From contig JAKFUU010000003.1 of NCBI GenBank assembly GCA_021732525.1, positions 1 to 64,000 on the forward strand: 64,000 nt of DNA. Direction: 5' to 3'. Origin of the DNA: Sphingomonadaceae bacterium. Its GTDB lineage: Bacteria; Pseudomonadota; Alphaproteobacteria; Sphingomonadales; Sphingomonadaceae. Position 1 is the stretch's first letter; each line of letters begins with the position of its first letter. The translations under genes were made by a program, and so were the position numbers. A model generated the notes under the pieces. It had not been told where the DNA came from and did no database searches. It was given only the letters and a program-made list of their open reading frames with translations. This document shows positions 1 through 7,555 of this stretch, in pieces.

Positions 1-389
1 ACCAGTTCATCGCCGCATGGCGCAACGCGGGTTTTCGTCCAGTCGGGCATATCGCGTTTCGCAAGGGCTATGCATCATCGACCGGCTATCTGCGCGGCCA
101 TCATGAAATGGCCTATCTCTTGGCCAAGGGCAGACCACCCAAGCCTAAGCGCCCCATCGGCGACGTGATAGACTATCCCTATACGGGGAACCGCCTTCAC
201 CCGACGCAAAAGCCGGTCGAGGCGTTGCGCCCTCTGATCGAATGCTTCACTCAAGCAGGCGATTTGGTTTTCGACCCGTTTCTCGGTTCAGGTTCCAGCC
301 TCGTTGCCGCCGCCCAGCTTGGCCGCGAATGGCTTGGTGTCGAGCTTGACGAGACTCACCACCGCACCGCACGCGAGCGGCTGCGATGA
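1..389 (+). CDS. Site-specific DNA adenine methyltransferase, C-terminal part (5' end outside window)
   Basis: The reading frame is open from position 3 to the stop at 387-389, so the gene enters from the left edge. The visible 128 residues contain HPTQKP and then FDPFLGSGSS, the S-adenosylmethionine-binding motif I of beta-class amino-methyltransferases, in which the catalytic DPPY-type motif lies N-terminal and is therefore missing here. The piece ends with the ELD..HH..A.ERL helix typical of the family C-terminus. It probably methylates adenine in a short DNA site. No restriction nuclease is visible next to it, so it may be an orphan enzyme that protects the mobile element. The family is clear; target site and partner are unknown. 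Confidence 0.85.
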   Translation, partial: QFIAAWRNAGFRPVGHIAFRKGYASSTGYLRGHHEMAYLLAKGRPPKPKRPIGDVIDYPYTGNRLHPTQKPVEALRPLIECFTQAGDLVFDPFLGSGSSLVAAAQLGREWLGVELDETHHRTARERLR

Positions 390-471
390 TGGTTATTGGA
401 GCAACCCAACCAGTTCTGGACAGATTACCACATCTTATGATAAATTATGAAGAATTCACAAGGAGGTCATC

Positions 472-729
472 ATGACACACGCACAGCCCATCACCGTTAG
501 TTTGCCACCAGAAATGGCGGCAATGGTTCGTCAGACGGTAGAGAACGGCACCTATAGCTCGGTCAGCGAAGTGGTGCGAGAAGCACTACGCGACTGGTCG
601 CGCAAGCAATCCGCCGACCAGCAGGAGTTGCAGGAATTGCGCGCCCTACTGCAAGAAGCGCTTGATAGTGGTTCGGGCGAACCCAGCAGCACCGTGTTTG
701 CACGGCTGCGCGCCCGCTATACGCAATAA
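472..729 (+). CDS. ParD-type ribbon-helix-helix antitoxin
   Basis: This 85-residue protein has the ParD layout: an N-terminal beta strand (ITVSLPPEM), then a ribbon-helix-helix with YSSVSEVVREALRDW, then a helical, charged tail that would wrap the toxin. An AAGGAGG ribosome site lies a few bases before the ATG. The toxin gene follows after six bases, the usual antitoxin-first order, and the antitoxin is expected to repress the shared promoter. Such pairs commonly stabilise plasmids and integrative elements. The assignment to the CopG/ParD family is confident; the exact subtype is not. Confidence 0.9.
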   Translation: MTHAQPITVSLPPEMAAMVRQTVENGTYSSVSEVVREALRDWSRKQSADQQELQELRALLQEALDSGSGEPSSTVFARLRARYTQ

Positions 730-735
730 AGGGGA

Positions 736-1035
736 ATGGCTTTTCGGGTTACAGCACCAGCGGAACGCGACCTTGCCGACATCGGCGATTACATCGCGCT
801 CGACAACCGCAGCCGTGCCGCCAGCTTCATCGACGAAATCGAAGCCCGCTTTGCTGAGATCGCGGGTCGACCCACCATTTATAGGCTGCGCGAGGAAGTG
901 TTGCCAGACGTTCGTGCTGCCAATCATGGCCGCTACCTGATATATTTCCGCTGCGAGGAAAATGGTGATGTGGTTTTTCTGCGCGTGCTGCACACCGCCC
1001 GCAACCAAGCGGGTGCACTTTCTGACAGCAGCTAA
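736..1035 (+). CDS. ParE/RelE-superfamily toxin
   Basis: The 99-residue product shows the ParE fold pattern: FRVTAPAERDLADIGDYIA at the N-terminus, a central AGRPTIYRLREE segment, GRYLIYFR as the core strand, and VVFLRVLHTARN near the C-terminus. ParE toxins poison DNA gyrase, while RelE relatives cleave mRNA; the ERDL.DI..YIA start and lack of a visible RelE catalytic set favour ParE. It sits directly downstream of the ribbon-helix-helix antitoxin gene with its own GGGG Shine-Dalgarno. Its role is probably maintenance of the island. The target has not been shown from sequence alone. Confidence 0.87.
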   Translation: MAFRVTAPAERDLADIGDYIALDNRSRAASFIDEIEARFAEIAGRPTIYRLREEVLPDVRAANHGRYLIYFRCEENGDVVFLRVLHTARNQAGALSDSS

Positions 1036-1046
1036 CCCATAAGTGC

Positions 1047-1160
1047 TTAACCCCGCCTTCGCTGGTTAAGTTCGCGCAGCATTTCGCGCCGCCAGCGTCG
1101 TGTTGCGGCGGAGCGACGAACTGAGGCTGCGAGTTTGGTAATGATGGTGACAATGTTCAT
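1047..1160 (-). CDS. Possible small basic protein, 37 residues
   Basis: A short frame starts at ATG 1160 behind a GGGGAAG ribosome site and reads MNIVTIITKLAASVRRSAATRR, followed by WRREMLRELNQRRRG. The aromatic, arginine-rich pattern recalls the small DUF1127-type alphaproteobacterial proteins, but the usual C-terminal LxDIG signature is absent. It lies convergent to the parE-like gene. It may be real because the start context is good and the composition is protein-like; it may equally be chance. No function is proposed. Confidence 0.3.
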   Translation of the reverse strand: MNIVTIITKLAASVRRSAATRRWRREMLRELNQRRRG

Positions 1161-1466
1161 GGGCTTCTTCCCCTGTTTCACCCGCGCGGAAGTGCGCTGG
1201 TAGGGAAAGAACCACCGTCCGCATGAGCGGGACGGACACAGGCCAAAGCCGCCTTGGCGGGGTGATGCTGCACAAGCCACTATAGCGCGGAAGCAAGCCG
1301 CCTTGTCCGACCCGCGCGGACGGCTAAATTGAACCGAACAGCCCCCCTTCCGTCGCAGAAACAGGGGCATAGAGGCCCGAAGAAGATAGTTAACGAAATC
1401 CTAACGATTGTGGTGCTATAATCGGTGGGAAATTCACGCGCGCAGGGGGTATCTATAACCGCCAAC

Positions 1467-2309
1467 ATGACATTCAGTGAGGGTCAACAACACCTTGTTG
1501 ACCCAGAGGCTAGCCTCCGCGCCGAATTGACGGGCGCGATTGCGACGGCGCAGATCGACATTGCCAATGCCATTGCCGAACTGGCGCGCAGCGGGGCGGA
1601 TAGCGCCGCCCTCACCAACCAGAACCAAGCCTTGCAGCATTTGCAGCGCACCGTTGGCAGCGCCAATCTGGGCAGCTTGCTCGCTTTGCGTGGCGAAGTT
1701 GCCGCCGCCGCCAGCAGTGCCACCAACCTGGCCAATCAGGCCATCAGCAGCGCCGCCAGTGCCGCAGCTGCCCAAGCGAACCTGTCCCCCGCCGAACGCG
1801 CCCGCACCAGCATCGAGGCGTTGAACCGCGACCTCTTCGAGAACCGCATGCTTGACCCCTATTTGCGATTCGCATCGCCAGAGGATGAAGAAGCCTACCG
1901 CAAGCGCGAACGGGAACGGAAGGAAGAGATTGACCGTGCTATGGCACTTGGCACTCCCGAGGGTTTGCGCCGAGCCAATGAATTGTTGCGCGACCAACTT
2001 CGTGACGCAGGCGCGCACGGTGCAGACCGTTCACCCGACTATGCGGGCATGATGCAGCGTTCAGATGAGGCATTTGCCGATCTACAGCCGCCACACCAAG
2101 CAACGGAGCAAGCAGCTCCGCAATCAGAAGCTACATCTGTCCATTCGGTACGGCCGCAACCGTCCGACGATGGGCTTGGAGGCATACTGGCCACTTTGAA
2201 AGCAGCGGGTGTTACCACCCCCGCAATGCAGGCAAGCGATGCTGGCCACGGCATCAGCACAGCGTTGGCGCAGGCACGCGACACAAGCAGCGCAATTCGG
2301 CAGGGCTAA
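1467..2309 (+). CDS. Alanine-rich hypothetical protein with long helices
   Basis: The 280-residue product is not recognised. Its first half is alanine- and serine-rich with heptad-like spacing (about residues 15-120), suggesting long helices or coiled coil; the middle has a charged ERERKEEIDRAM stretch; the last 80 residues are polar and probably disordered. No signal peptide or membrane segment is seen. The ATG at 1467 is chosen because the protein-like sequence begins there, though no strong ribosome site precedes it; a GTG at 1425 is in frame. A TATAAT hexamer at 1417-1422 could be a -10 box. It is convergent with the next gene, the two stops overlapping. Confidence 0.6.
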   Translation: MTFSEGQQHLVDPEASLRAELTGAIATAQIDIANAIAELARSGADSAALTNQNQALQHLQRTVGSANLGSLLALRGEVAAAASSATNLANQAISSAASAAAAQANLSPAERARTSIEALNRDLFENRMLDPYLRFASPEDEEAYRKRERERKEEIDRAMALGTPEGLRRANELLRDQLRDAGAHGADRSPDYAGMMQRSDEAFADLQPPHQATEQAAPQSEATSVHSVRPQPSDDGLGGILATLKAAGVTTPAMQASDAGHGISTALAQARDTSSAIRQG

Positions 2310-2659
2310 CTAAGCAATCCCAATTGACGGCAGACAGCACGACGTTGAGCGATCTTTTCGGGCTCATCGCGTAACTGGACTCCAACAACACTGGCCATCG
2401 TGATCAAATCATGGGCAAGTCGGTCATTGCTGTAGCCAAGAGCAGTCGCCATTTTGCGCGCGGCTTCGAGTGAGCGGGCGCTGCCCTCGTGGTCATTATC
2501 ATTGGCGGCAATGGCACTGCAAATCAGCGTAATGGTGTAGGCGCGTTCATTCTGGCTCATCGGTTGCTGAGCCGTTTGGGCAACGGCCTTTGTCGCTGAC
2601 ACGGTCGATGTCGCGCTGGCCAGAGCTAGCACCGCAATTGTCAAAATCGCCCTTCGCAT
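2306..2659 (-). CDS. Small exported hypothetical protein
   Basis: The 117-residue product begins MRRAILTIAVLALASATSTV, a good Sec signal peptide with probable cleavage near AVA-QT around residue 28. The mature part has two cysteines (ICSAIA and VCRQLG) that could form a disulphide in the periplasm. ATG 2659 is preferred over an in-frame TTG two codons upstream because GAGGG lies about nine bases before it. Nothing identifies a function. Comparable small periplasmic proteins are frequent on conjugative elements. Confidence 0.6.
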   Translation of the reverse strand: MRRAILTIAVLALASATSTVSATKAVAQTAQQPMSQNERAYTITLICSAIAANDNDHEGSARSLEAARKMATALGYSNDRLAHDLITMASVVGVQLRDEPEKIAQRRAVCRQLGLLS

Positions 2660-2710
2660 GGCCAAAATCCCTCACTCGCCGACAAAATCGCAAGTTGGGG
2701 GTTACCTTTT

Positions 2711-2863
2711 GGCGGATAATGTTGCGGGCAGTTTGGCCGTGATTCAGACTGTTTCGCATGGTTCGACTTTCACATGGTGCGGGGATAAAGCGAACGCGCG
2801 ATGCGGCACAAACCCGCTTCGGCGCTCACTTTTCGTCGAATCTCTCTTGCAACATTATCCGCC
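2711..2863. repeat. 15-bp perfect inverted repeat upstream of the tyrosine recombinase
   Basis: GGCGGATAATGTTGC occurs at 2711-2725 and its exact reverse complement at 2849-2863, separated by 123 bp. Similarity extends outward by TT.T on each side with one mismatch. The right copy ends 28 bp before the recombinase start codon. Two inverted, integrase-sized sites beside a tyrosine recombinase gene suggest recombinase binding or a resolution/attachment site, or alternatively an autoregulatory operator. The role is inferred. Confidence 0.7.
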
Positions 2864-2891
2864 ATAATGGTGCATCGGCGCGGGCACCCGG

Positions 2892-3461
2892 ATGACAAAA
2901 GCGCCCGACATCGCCGAGCTTTTCGACAGCACTGGCCGCCGCAAATATCTGTGCGAAACCGAGCTAGCGCGATTCTATCGGGCGTTGACTAAGGCCGACC
3001 CTAACACCCGCGCCTTCTGCCAATTGATCGCTTTGACGGGGTGCCGCATCAGCGAGGCGCTGGCCACCACGCCCAAGCACCTGGACCACGATGCCAGGCG
3101 TGTTATTTTCCGCACCCTCAAACGCCGCCGCACCGTGTTCCGCGCCGTGCCGGTTCCCGACATCTTGATGCGCGACCTCGCGGCGCTGGCAAGCGGCCTG
3201 GGCGCGGATAATTGCCTGTGGCCATGGGCGCGCCAGACGGGCTGGCGCAAAATCCGCGCGGTGATGGAAAGGGCCGAAATCAACGGCCCGATGGCGATGC
3301 CGAAAGGTCTACGCCACGCCTACGGCATCCGCGCCGCTGGCGAAAACGTGCCGCCCAGCCTGATCCAGCGATGGCTCGGCCACGCCGATCCTGACACCAC
3401 GGCGATCTACATCAACGCCGTTGGCAAGGAGGAGCGCAGGTTTGCTGAGAGGTTGTGGTGA
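2892..3461 (+). CDS. Short tyrosine recombinase/integrase (catalytic domain)
   Basis: The 189-residue protein contains the catalytic set of phage-type integrases: Arg in TGCRISEAL, the His-x-x-Arg box in GLRHAYGIRA, His in WLGHADPDTT, and the nucleophilic Tyr in AIYINAV. It is much shorter than the usual 300-400 residues and has only a short N-terminal stretch, so the full core-binding domain is reduced or lacking. Such short forms are known from plasmids, where they act as resolvases or XerC-like enzymes. The start is ATG 2892 with a weak ribosome site. The gene follows a 15-bp inverted repeat, and a decayed copy of its 3' end lies at about 5600-5689. It is not beside the tRNA border, so it may not be the enzyme that integrated the island. 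Confidence 0.85.
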   Translation: MTKAPDIAELFDSTGRRKYLCETELARFYRALTKADPNTRAFCQLIALTGCRISEALATTPKHLDHDARRVIFRTLKRRRTVFRAVPVPDILMRDLAALASGLGADNCLWPWARQTGWRKIRAVMERAEINGPMAMPKGLRHAYGIRAAGENVPPSLIQRWLGHADPDTTAIYINAVGKEERRFAERLW

Positions 3462-3551
3462 CGGGCGCAATTGTCATCAAATCTTCACACACGGACTGCC
3501 CTACACAATGTTACTGTGATGAAGTTAAGCACGCATCAACAGGAGCAATCG

Positions 3552-3731
3552 ATGGACGAAACAGAAAAGAACCCAGCATCATTACCCAGTCACCGCGAAC
3601 GCGTTGAGAATGCCGCCGAACTTGCGAGGCAAGTCGCACATGAGCGCGGACTACCATCGAGTGACATAAGTGCCGCAAGCGCAACCGCGATTGGCACATA
3701 TAGCGCGCTTCGACAATTCTTTAGGTCGTAG
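3552..3731 (+). CDS. Small hypothetical protein, 59 residues
   Basis: The frame starts at ATG 3552 behind CAGGAG and encodes a hydrophilic peptide (MDETEKNPASLP... then a helix ENAAELARQVAHERG). In-frame upstream starts exist at 3519 and 3471 but lack this ribosome site. It lies between the recombinase gene and the convergent membrane-protein gene, within the segment bounded by the recombinase 3' end and its decayed copy. No family is recognised. Confidence 0.4.
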   Translation: MDETEKNPASLPSHRERVENAAELARQVAHERGLPSSDISAASATAIGTYSALRQFFRS

Positions 3732-3734
3732 AGC

Positions 3735-4199
3735 TTAATCGACGTCGATCTCGTGGCGTTTCCGATCCTTGAGCCACCAGATCCACAAACAGTACAAAGA
3801 CATCGATCCCGCCCATGTTGCGCCTAACATCCAGTGTGGCAAGCAAGAACCGACGACTTCCAAAGCTATTTCGTTGATGAATTTGAGCACGTAATGTCCG
3901 TAGTAGGCCAAAGGAATCGGACTGACCAATTCAGCAAAACGGAGCAACTCCTGAATCGCATCTCCGGTTCCCTGTGATGTTTTTCGACTTATGAGCTGAG
4001 AAAGGTGCATCATCCGCGAATGGATGCTGTCAATTGCCAGCAGCTTCCTGCCAATTTTTCGGTCTATAAATTCTTCATACGTCTGATATCCCTCAATTTT
4101 ATCAAAATGGAGCGACGCAATGATGGATTGGAACATTTCCTTGTAATGCTTCGCCCATTCAAGACGGTAGAAAATGCTATCGCCGCTGTCAGACTTCAA
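3735..4199 (-). CDS. Membrane-associated hypothetical protein, second gene of a two-gene cargo
   Basis: This 154-residue protein has a long charged, helical N-terminal part and a hydrophobic stretch near the C-terminus (GSCLPHWMLGATWAGSMSLY then CLWIWWL), consistent with one or two membrane segments, followed by a charged KDRKRHEIDVD tail. It starts with TTG at 4199, overlapping the TGA of the upstream 4196-5542 gene as TTGA, so translation is coupled. Base composition is noticeably more AT-rich than the surrounding mobilization genes. The pairing of a large soluble protein with a small membrane protein is typical of sensor/effector defence pairs, but no family is recognised and the function is unknown. 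Confidence 0.65.
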   Translation of the reverse strand: MKSDSGDSIFYRLEWAKHYKEMFQSIIASLHFDKIEGYQTYEEFIDRKIGRKLLAIDSIHSRMMHLSQLISRKTSQGTGDAIQELLRFAELVSPIPLAYYGHYVLKFINEIALEVVGSCLPHWMLGATWAGSMSLYCLWIWWLKDRKRHEIDVD

Positions 4200-5542
4200 A
4201 TCGTCAAGCTTCCATCCGCCTTTCTTGGCGAAATGCCTTTTCGGCCTAACTCATTTACGAGCTTTCGCATTTCATTGTTCGAGACCTCCAGAAAGCCATA
4301 TTCCCAGAACGTCGCCAGCCGAAAGAGGCCAAGCATATGAATACGGTCGATGATCCGACCTAGCTGCCACGTCGCTCGATGAGGCGAGATCATTAAATAG
4401 GACAGCGGACGATAATAATCGTCCTGATTGGTCGAGTTTATAGCCCCGAGTGACGTGATATAAATGGTTCGCGCTCGATTGACGAGTGAAACGGTAAATT
4501 CGCGCGGGGATGCTTTTGATCCGACTTCGGGAACGGTGGCAGCTTTACTTCTTGCACTCGAAGAGGGATTTACGAATTTTACGAATGGCCATACCGCATC
4601 GATGAAAGAGGCGAGCCCGCTGGTGTCATTCTTGTCGAATTTCGCGTTGGGAGAAATATTCTGTGACACCGTTTGCGCCAGCACCCGTGGCAGTGTTACT
4701 GCTGCGGCTGCTTGTGGTGAGAGAAAATCACCATCTGGATGCACTTCTCTGCCGAATCGTTTGGAAGGGATCGATACCCCAAGCGATAAGCCGACGAAGT
4801 CGGCAAATCGATCATCTCTGCTAATAATTTCTGAAAAATCGCTGTCACCACCGCTGTTTCTTGGAAAAAGCGTCGCGCCAATTTCAACCATTGAATTCGA
4901 AATACTGTCAGACGCATCTTTCGCGATTTTTTCGTAGATGCGTTTTACGCGTGACTTGTATTGTTCCGAAACTTTTTCTGACTTGTATTTTGAAAATCTA
5001 TTGAACCGCCGTGCAGTTGAAAGCTCTATGGCGAAGAGGCTTTCAAGCAACGGCGAATATAGTGGAGGCAGAGTTGCCGGTGCGCCCGCCCGTGAAAAAT
5101 CGATAACAGCCATTGATGACCAAAACTCATCGTAGATTTCAAAGGAAACCGAAATTCGGATTTCATGAGTCTCTTCTCGCGAATAAAACAACCTAAGCAT
5201 CAATAAATCGGAATAATAACCGCTTCGCCTGTCGTTTGACCCGCCAACCTGTCCCGAACTCTTGCTGATGCCTTTGTCATACGGCGACTTTTGTGTTGTT
5301 GGATATGCGCCAAACTCCGCGCCGATTTCAACCAAACGATCAAAAGTGTGCGAGATGTAGCGCTGGATCGTTTGCTCCCACCTTAAATCATTAATTTTGC
5401 CGTGCCCACTAGGCATCCAATGAGCGCGGTGCCAAATCAACGCAGGATGCCCGACATTGATGTTGGTTCGTTGATGGGTATAGCCATTTATGCGCTTAAA
5501 TGCGGGTAGCGGTCGGCCCCCGCGCGTGTAACTTGTTCGCAT
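4196..5542 (-). CDS. Large hypothetical protein of AT-rich two-gene cargo
   Basis: The product is about 448 residues from ATG 5542. An open frame continues to 5716, but that stretch is antisense to what looks like a decayed integrase end, and AGGGA just precedes ATG 5542, so the shorter start is chosen. No catalytic motif, signal peptide or membrane segment is evident. Conserved-looking parts include an N-terminal GHPALIWHRAHW segment, a central SFEIYDEFWSSMAVI, and a C-terminal SYLMISPHRATWQLGRII followed by a helical tail. The gene is transcribed with the membrane protein gene downstream. AT-rich composition and position behind the recombinase indicate recent acquisition. Function unknown; a defence role is a guess from context. 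Confidence 0.7.
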   Translation of the reverse strand: MRTSYTRGGRPLPAFKRINGYTHQRTNINVGHPALIWHRAHWMPSGHGKINDLRWEQTIQRYISHTFDRLVEIGAEFGAYPTTQKSPYDKGISKSSGQVGGSNDRRSGYYSDLLMLRLFYSREETHEIRISVSFEIYDEFWSSMAVIDFSRAGAPATLPPLYSPLLESLFAIELSTARRFNRFSKYKSEKVSEQYKSRVKRIYEKIAKDASDSISNSMVEIGATLFPRNSGGDSDFSEIISRDDRFADFVGLSLGVSIPSKRFGREVHPDGDFLSPQAAAAVTLPRVLAQTVSQNISPNAKFDKNDTSGLASFIDAVWPFVKFVNPSSSARSKAATVPEVGSKASPREFTVSLVNRARTIYITSLGAINSTNQDDYYRPLSYLMISPHRATWQLGRIIDRIHMLGLFRLATFWEYGFLEVSNNEMRKLVNELGRKGISPRKADGSLTI

Positions 5543-5599
5543 GATTCCCTGCTTTCTTATCTCATCTATAACGGCAATTTGGCGACCAGCAAATGGCCG

Positions 5600-5689
5600 T
5601 TCGCCTACACCGCTGTTGCGGCGATAGGCATCAACGCGGTGAGCAGAGAGAAGCGCAAGTTTGCAAATCGCATTGGCTTTCCACCTTGA
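5600..5689 (+). pseudogene. Decayed 3' fragment of a tyrosine integrase
   Basis: Frame 5600-5689 on the plus strand reads ...AAIGINAVSREKRKFANRIGFPP and stops at TGA 5687-5689. It aligns with the C-terminal end of the recombinase at 2892-3461 (AIYINAVGKEERRFAERLW), and the DNA also aligns: CATCAACGC at 5629-5637 matches 3410-3418, followed by AGCGCA and GTTTGC words in the same spacing. The catalytic tyrosine is replaced by glycine, and no integrase body lies upstream. It marks the far edge of the 3462-5689 segment. I read this by eye; chance similarity over 20 residues cannot be excluded. Confidence 0.45.
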
Positions 5690-5693
5690 CCCA

Positions 5694-6269
5694 TCAGCCA
5701 ACCAACCGAATGGCATCGATCCGCGATGTGCCTGACAGTTCCGCCCAGACGCCCCTGGCGTATTCCTGCAACATCAGCACAGAGCCGCTTTGCAGATGCC
5801 GCGCGAGTTCGTGAAGGCCGCTGCCTTCAATCATGAACTGCCGCTGCCCAAAATCCAGACTCAGCATGCTATCGCCTGTGTATTCTACTGCGATAAGCTG
5901 CGGATAGGCGATTTGCCAACCGCACCATAAACCCGATTTCGGCTCAAAGCGCCGCAGATGCAGCATCATCGCGGGGCGGCCGCGCCCGCGTTGTAGCACC
6001 CATGGCTTATATTCAGGCGCATCGAGCGCAAGCGCCATGGCGGCTTCGTCGGTGATTTCCTCAGGCGTCAGTGGCGGGCGCTGCATCTCGCCGCCCGCTT
6101 GGCGCTGCGCTGGATCAAAGCCATCGTCATAGCCAAGGCCGGAGGGTGCGGGCGACCGACCATTGGCAGGCGCTTGCGCGTCGCCAAAAGGATGTTCGCC
6201 GCCAGACGGGTGCTCGCGCCGCTTGGCATCGAACATTTGTCGCCAGTGGGTAGGGTTGGTATCATCCAT
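5694..6269 (-). CDS. Mobilization-associated hypothetical protein
   Basis: The 191-residue protein starts at ATG 6269, one base after the relaxase stop, so it is the second gene of the relaxase operon. The first 75 residues are polar and low in order; the rest forms a compact-looking domain with PEYKPWVLQRGRGRPAMM, CGWQIAYPQLIAVEYTGD and SLDFGQRQFMIEGSGLHEL. The latter resembles a beta-barrel-like fold and ends before IDAIRLVG. An in-frame extension to 6443 would overlap the relaxase and is rejected. Its role may be in relaxosome function, inferred only from position. Confidence 0.7.
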   Translation of the reverse strand: MDDTNPTHWRQMFDAKRREHPSGGEHPFGDAQAPANGRSPAPSGLGYDDGFDPAQRQAGGEMQRPPLTPEEITDEAAMALALDAPEYKPWVLQRGRGRPAMMLHLRRFEPKSGLWCGWQIAYPQLIAVEYTGDSMLSLDFGQRQFMIEGSGLHELARHLQSGSVLMLQEYARGVWAELSGTSRIDAIRLVG

Positions 6270-6270
6270 A

Positions 6271-7284
6271 TTATCGCTCCAAATCTGGGGATGGGGGTGA
6301 ACGCGGCGAGGACAGGCCATGCTCCCCTTGGTCATGGCCTTGCTCGTGGGTGGAAACGGGGGCAGGAACGCCAAGTCGTTCAAGCTGGCGGTCAAACCAG
6401 CCAAAGAAGCGATCCTGCGTGTGGGCTGCGTTTGCCGCGCCATCGGGGGTGGTGGCGATCTTGTCGAACGCCGCCTTGGCGCGCTGCTCGACCGCGCGGT
6501 AATGACGTGCTACCTGATAATGGCCGAACCGCTCTTTCATGACGCCATAAAGGTCCTTGAGATAATAGGCCAAGCGCAGGGCAGGTTCCGGCATTCGCGC
6601 AAGGCCGCGTTCGAGCAGGCTGCGGCGGTCGATCCGTTCTTCCGACCCCGCTTTGGCCAAAGCCTCATTGGCAATAACCTCCCATGCCTCGCGGCAGCGC
6701 TCATAATAGTCGGGGCAGTTCCACGATTGGGCGTTGGACGCGACCATGACAGGCCGTCCGTCGTCATGGGTGCGCCCCGTCGGGTCAGGCACCCAGTCAT
6801 GCCGCACCTTGGGGCCAAAATCCCCCGGAATTGGCGAAATCGGTCTCATTGTCAGCATACAATGTGCATGCGGTTGCTCTTGCCCGTCACTCGCAATCTT
6901 GTTGTGCCAGCAGACGTCGGCGATCATTCCCTTCGACACGAAATTCTCGCGGACAAAGTCGCGCACCACGTTAATACGCTCATCAGGACTCAACTCTCGC
7001 GGGATCATGATCCGAAGTTCCCGGGCCGTTTGGCTATCCTTGCGTTTCTCATTGGCCTCTACTGCATTCCATAGGGTCTGCCGGTCGATGCCCTGCACCC
7101 ATGCGGGGGCATTATCAGGGAGCAAGATTTCCTTATGCTCGACACCGCTCTTGCGGCTATAGTCATGGGTAATGCCTTGGCGTTCATCGCGCAGTTTTTC
7201 GCTCGAACGATAGGCGGCAGCGGCGACGGCAGAACGACCCGCGCTGCGTTTTATTACCTGGACTCGCATTGAGAACAGCGCCAT
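6271..7284 (-). CDS. MobA/MobL-family (MOBQ) relaxase
   Basis: The 337-residue protein starts MALFSMRVQVIKRSAGRSAV, the hallmark N-terminus of MobA/MobL relaxases, followed by AAYRS and, around residue 140, HAHCMLTMRPI, the paired metal-binding histidines of the HUH nickase. It would nick oriT, attach to the 5' end through a tyrosine near the N-terminus and pilot the strand into the secretion channel. At 337 residues it is the relaxase module only, without the helicase domain of Ti-type TraA. It follows a candidate oriT at 7331-7401 and precedes a co-transcribed gene of unknown function. The family call is firm; self-transfer versus mobilization cannot be decided in this window. Confidence 0.9.
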   Translation of the reverse strand: MALFSMRVQVIKRSAGRSAVAAAAYRSSEKLRDERQGITHDYSRKSGVEHKEILLPDNAPAWVQGIDRQTLWNAVEANEKRKDSQTARELRIMIPRELSPDERINVVRDFVRENFVSKGMIADVCWHNKIASDGQEQPHAHCMLTMRPISPIPGDFGPKVRHDWVPDPTGRTHDDGRPVMVASNAQSWNCPDYYERCREAWEVIANEALAKAGSEERIDRRSLLERGLARMPEPALRLAYYLKDLYGVMKERFGHYQVARHYRAVEQRAKAAFDKIATTPDGAANAAHTQDRFFGWFDRQLERLGVPAPVSTHEQGHDQGEHGLSSPRSPPSPDLER

Positions 7285-7330
7285 CAGAGCACTCTCGGAG
7301 TCACCCCCGAACCTCCCATCTCCCGTAACG

Positions 7331-7401
7331 AAAAAAGCCTGGAAGGGCTAAGTGTGCACAGATACGTTGCGAGCAACGTGCACCCTGCCGGAGGCTTTTT
7401 T
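7331..7401. other. Candidate oriT with nested inverted repeats (may also act as terminator)
   Basis: Outer arms AAAAAAGCCT (7331-7340) and AGGCTTTTTT (7392-7401) are perfectly complementary. Inside lies GTGCAC (7354-7359 and 7378-7383) and a tight hairpin ACGTTGC-GA-GCAACGT (7364-7379). The GCA...ATACGTtGC hairpin arrangement resembles, from memory, the nic region of the Ti plasmid and RSF1010-type oriTs used by MOBQ relaxases, and it sits 47 bp upstream of the relaxase start. The outer arms with T6 would also form a bidirectional rho-independent terminator ending the 9663-7556 operon. Confidence 0.5.
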
Positions 7402-7555
7402 GAGCAAATGCTGCGGGATGGTTGGTTAAGGAATCGCCAAGCTGCGGCATCGAACCGGCACTTGGCGATGCCTTTGGGGACGTGCCCCCAAAGAGCGTGG
7501 CTTGCCCGCAACAGGGGCAAGAATTGCCGCCATTGCGCGCGCAGATCGTCACTAC

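Noticed and set aside
7301-7552. Minus-strand frame with a CPCCGQ zinc-ribbon-like start downstream of the membrane protein gene
   Set aside because: It starts with GTG without a clear ribosome site and would run through the large hairpin/terminator at 7331-7401; composition after the first 25 residues is not protein-like.
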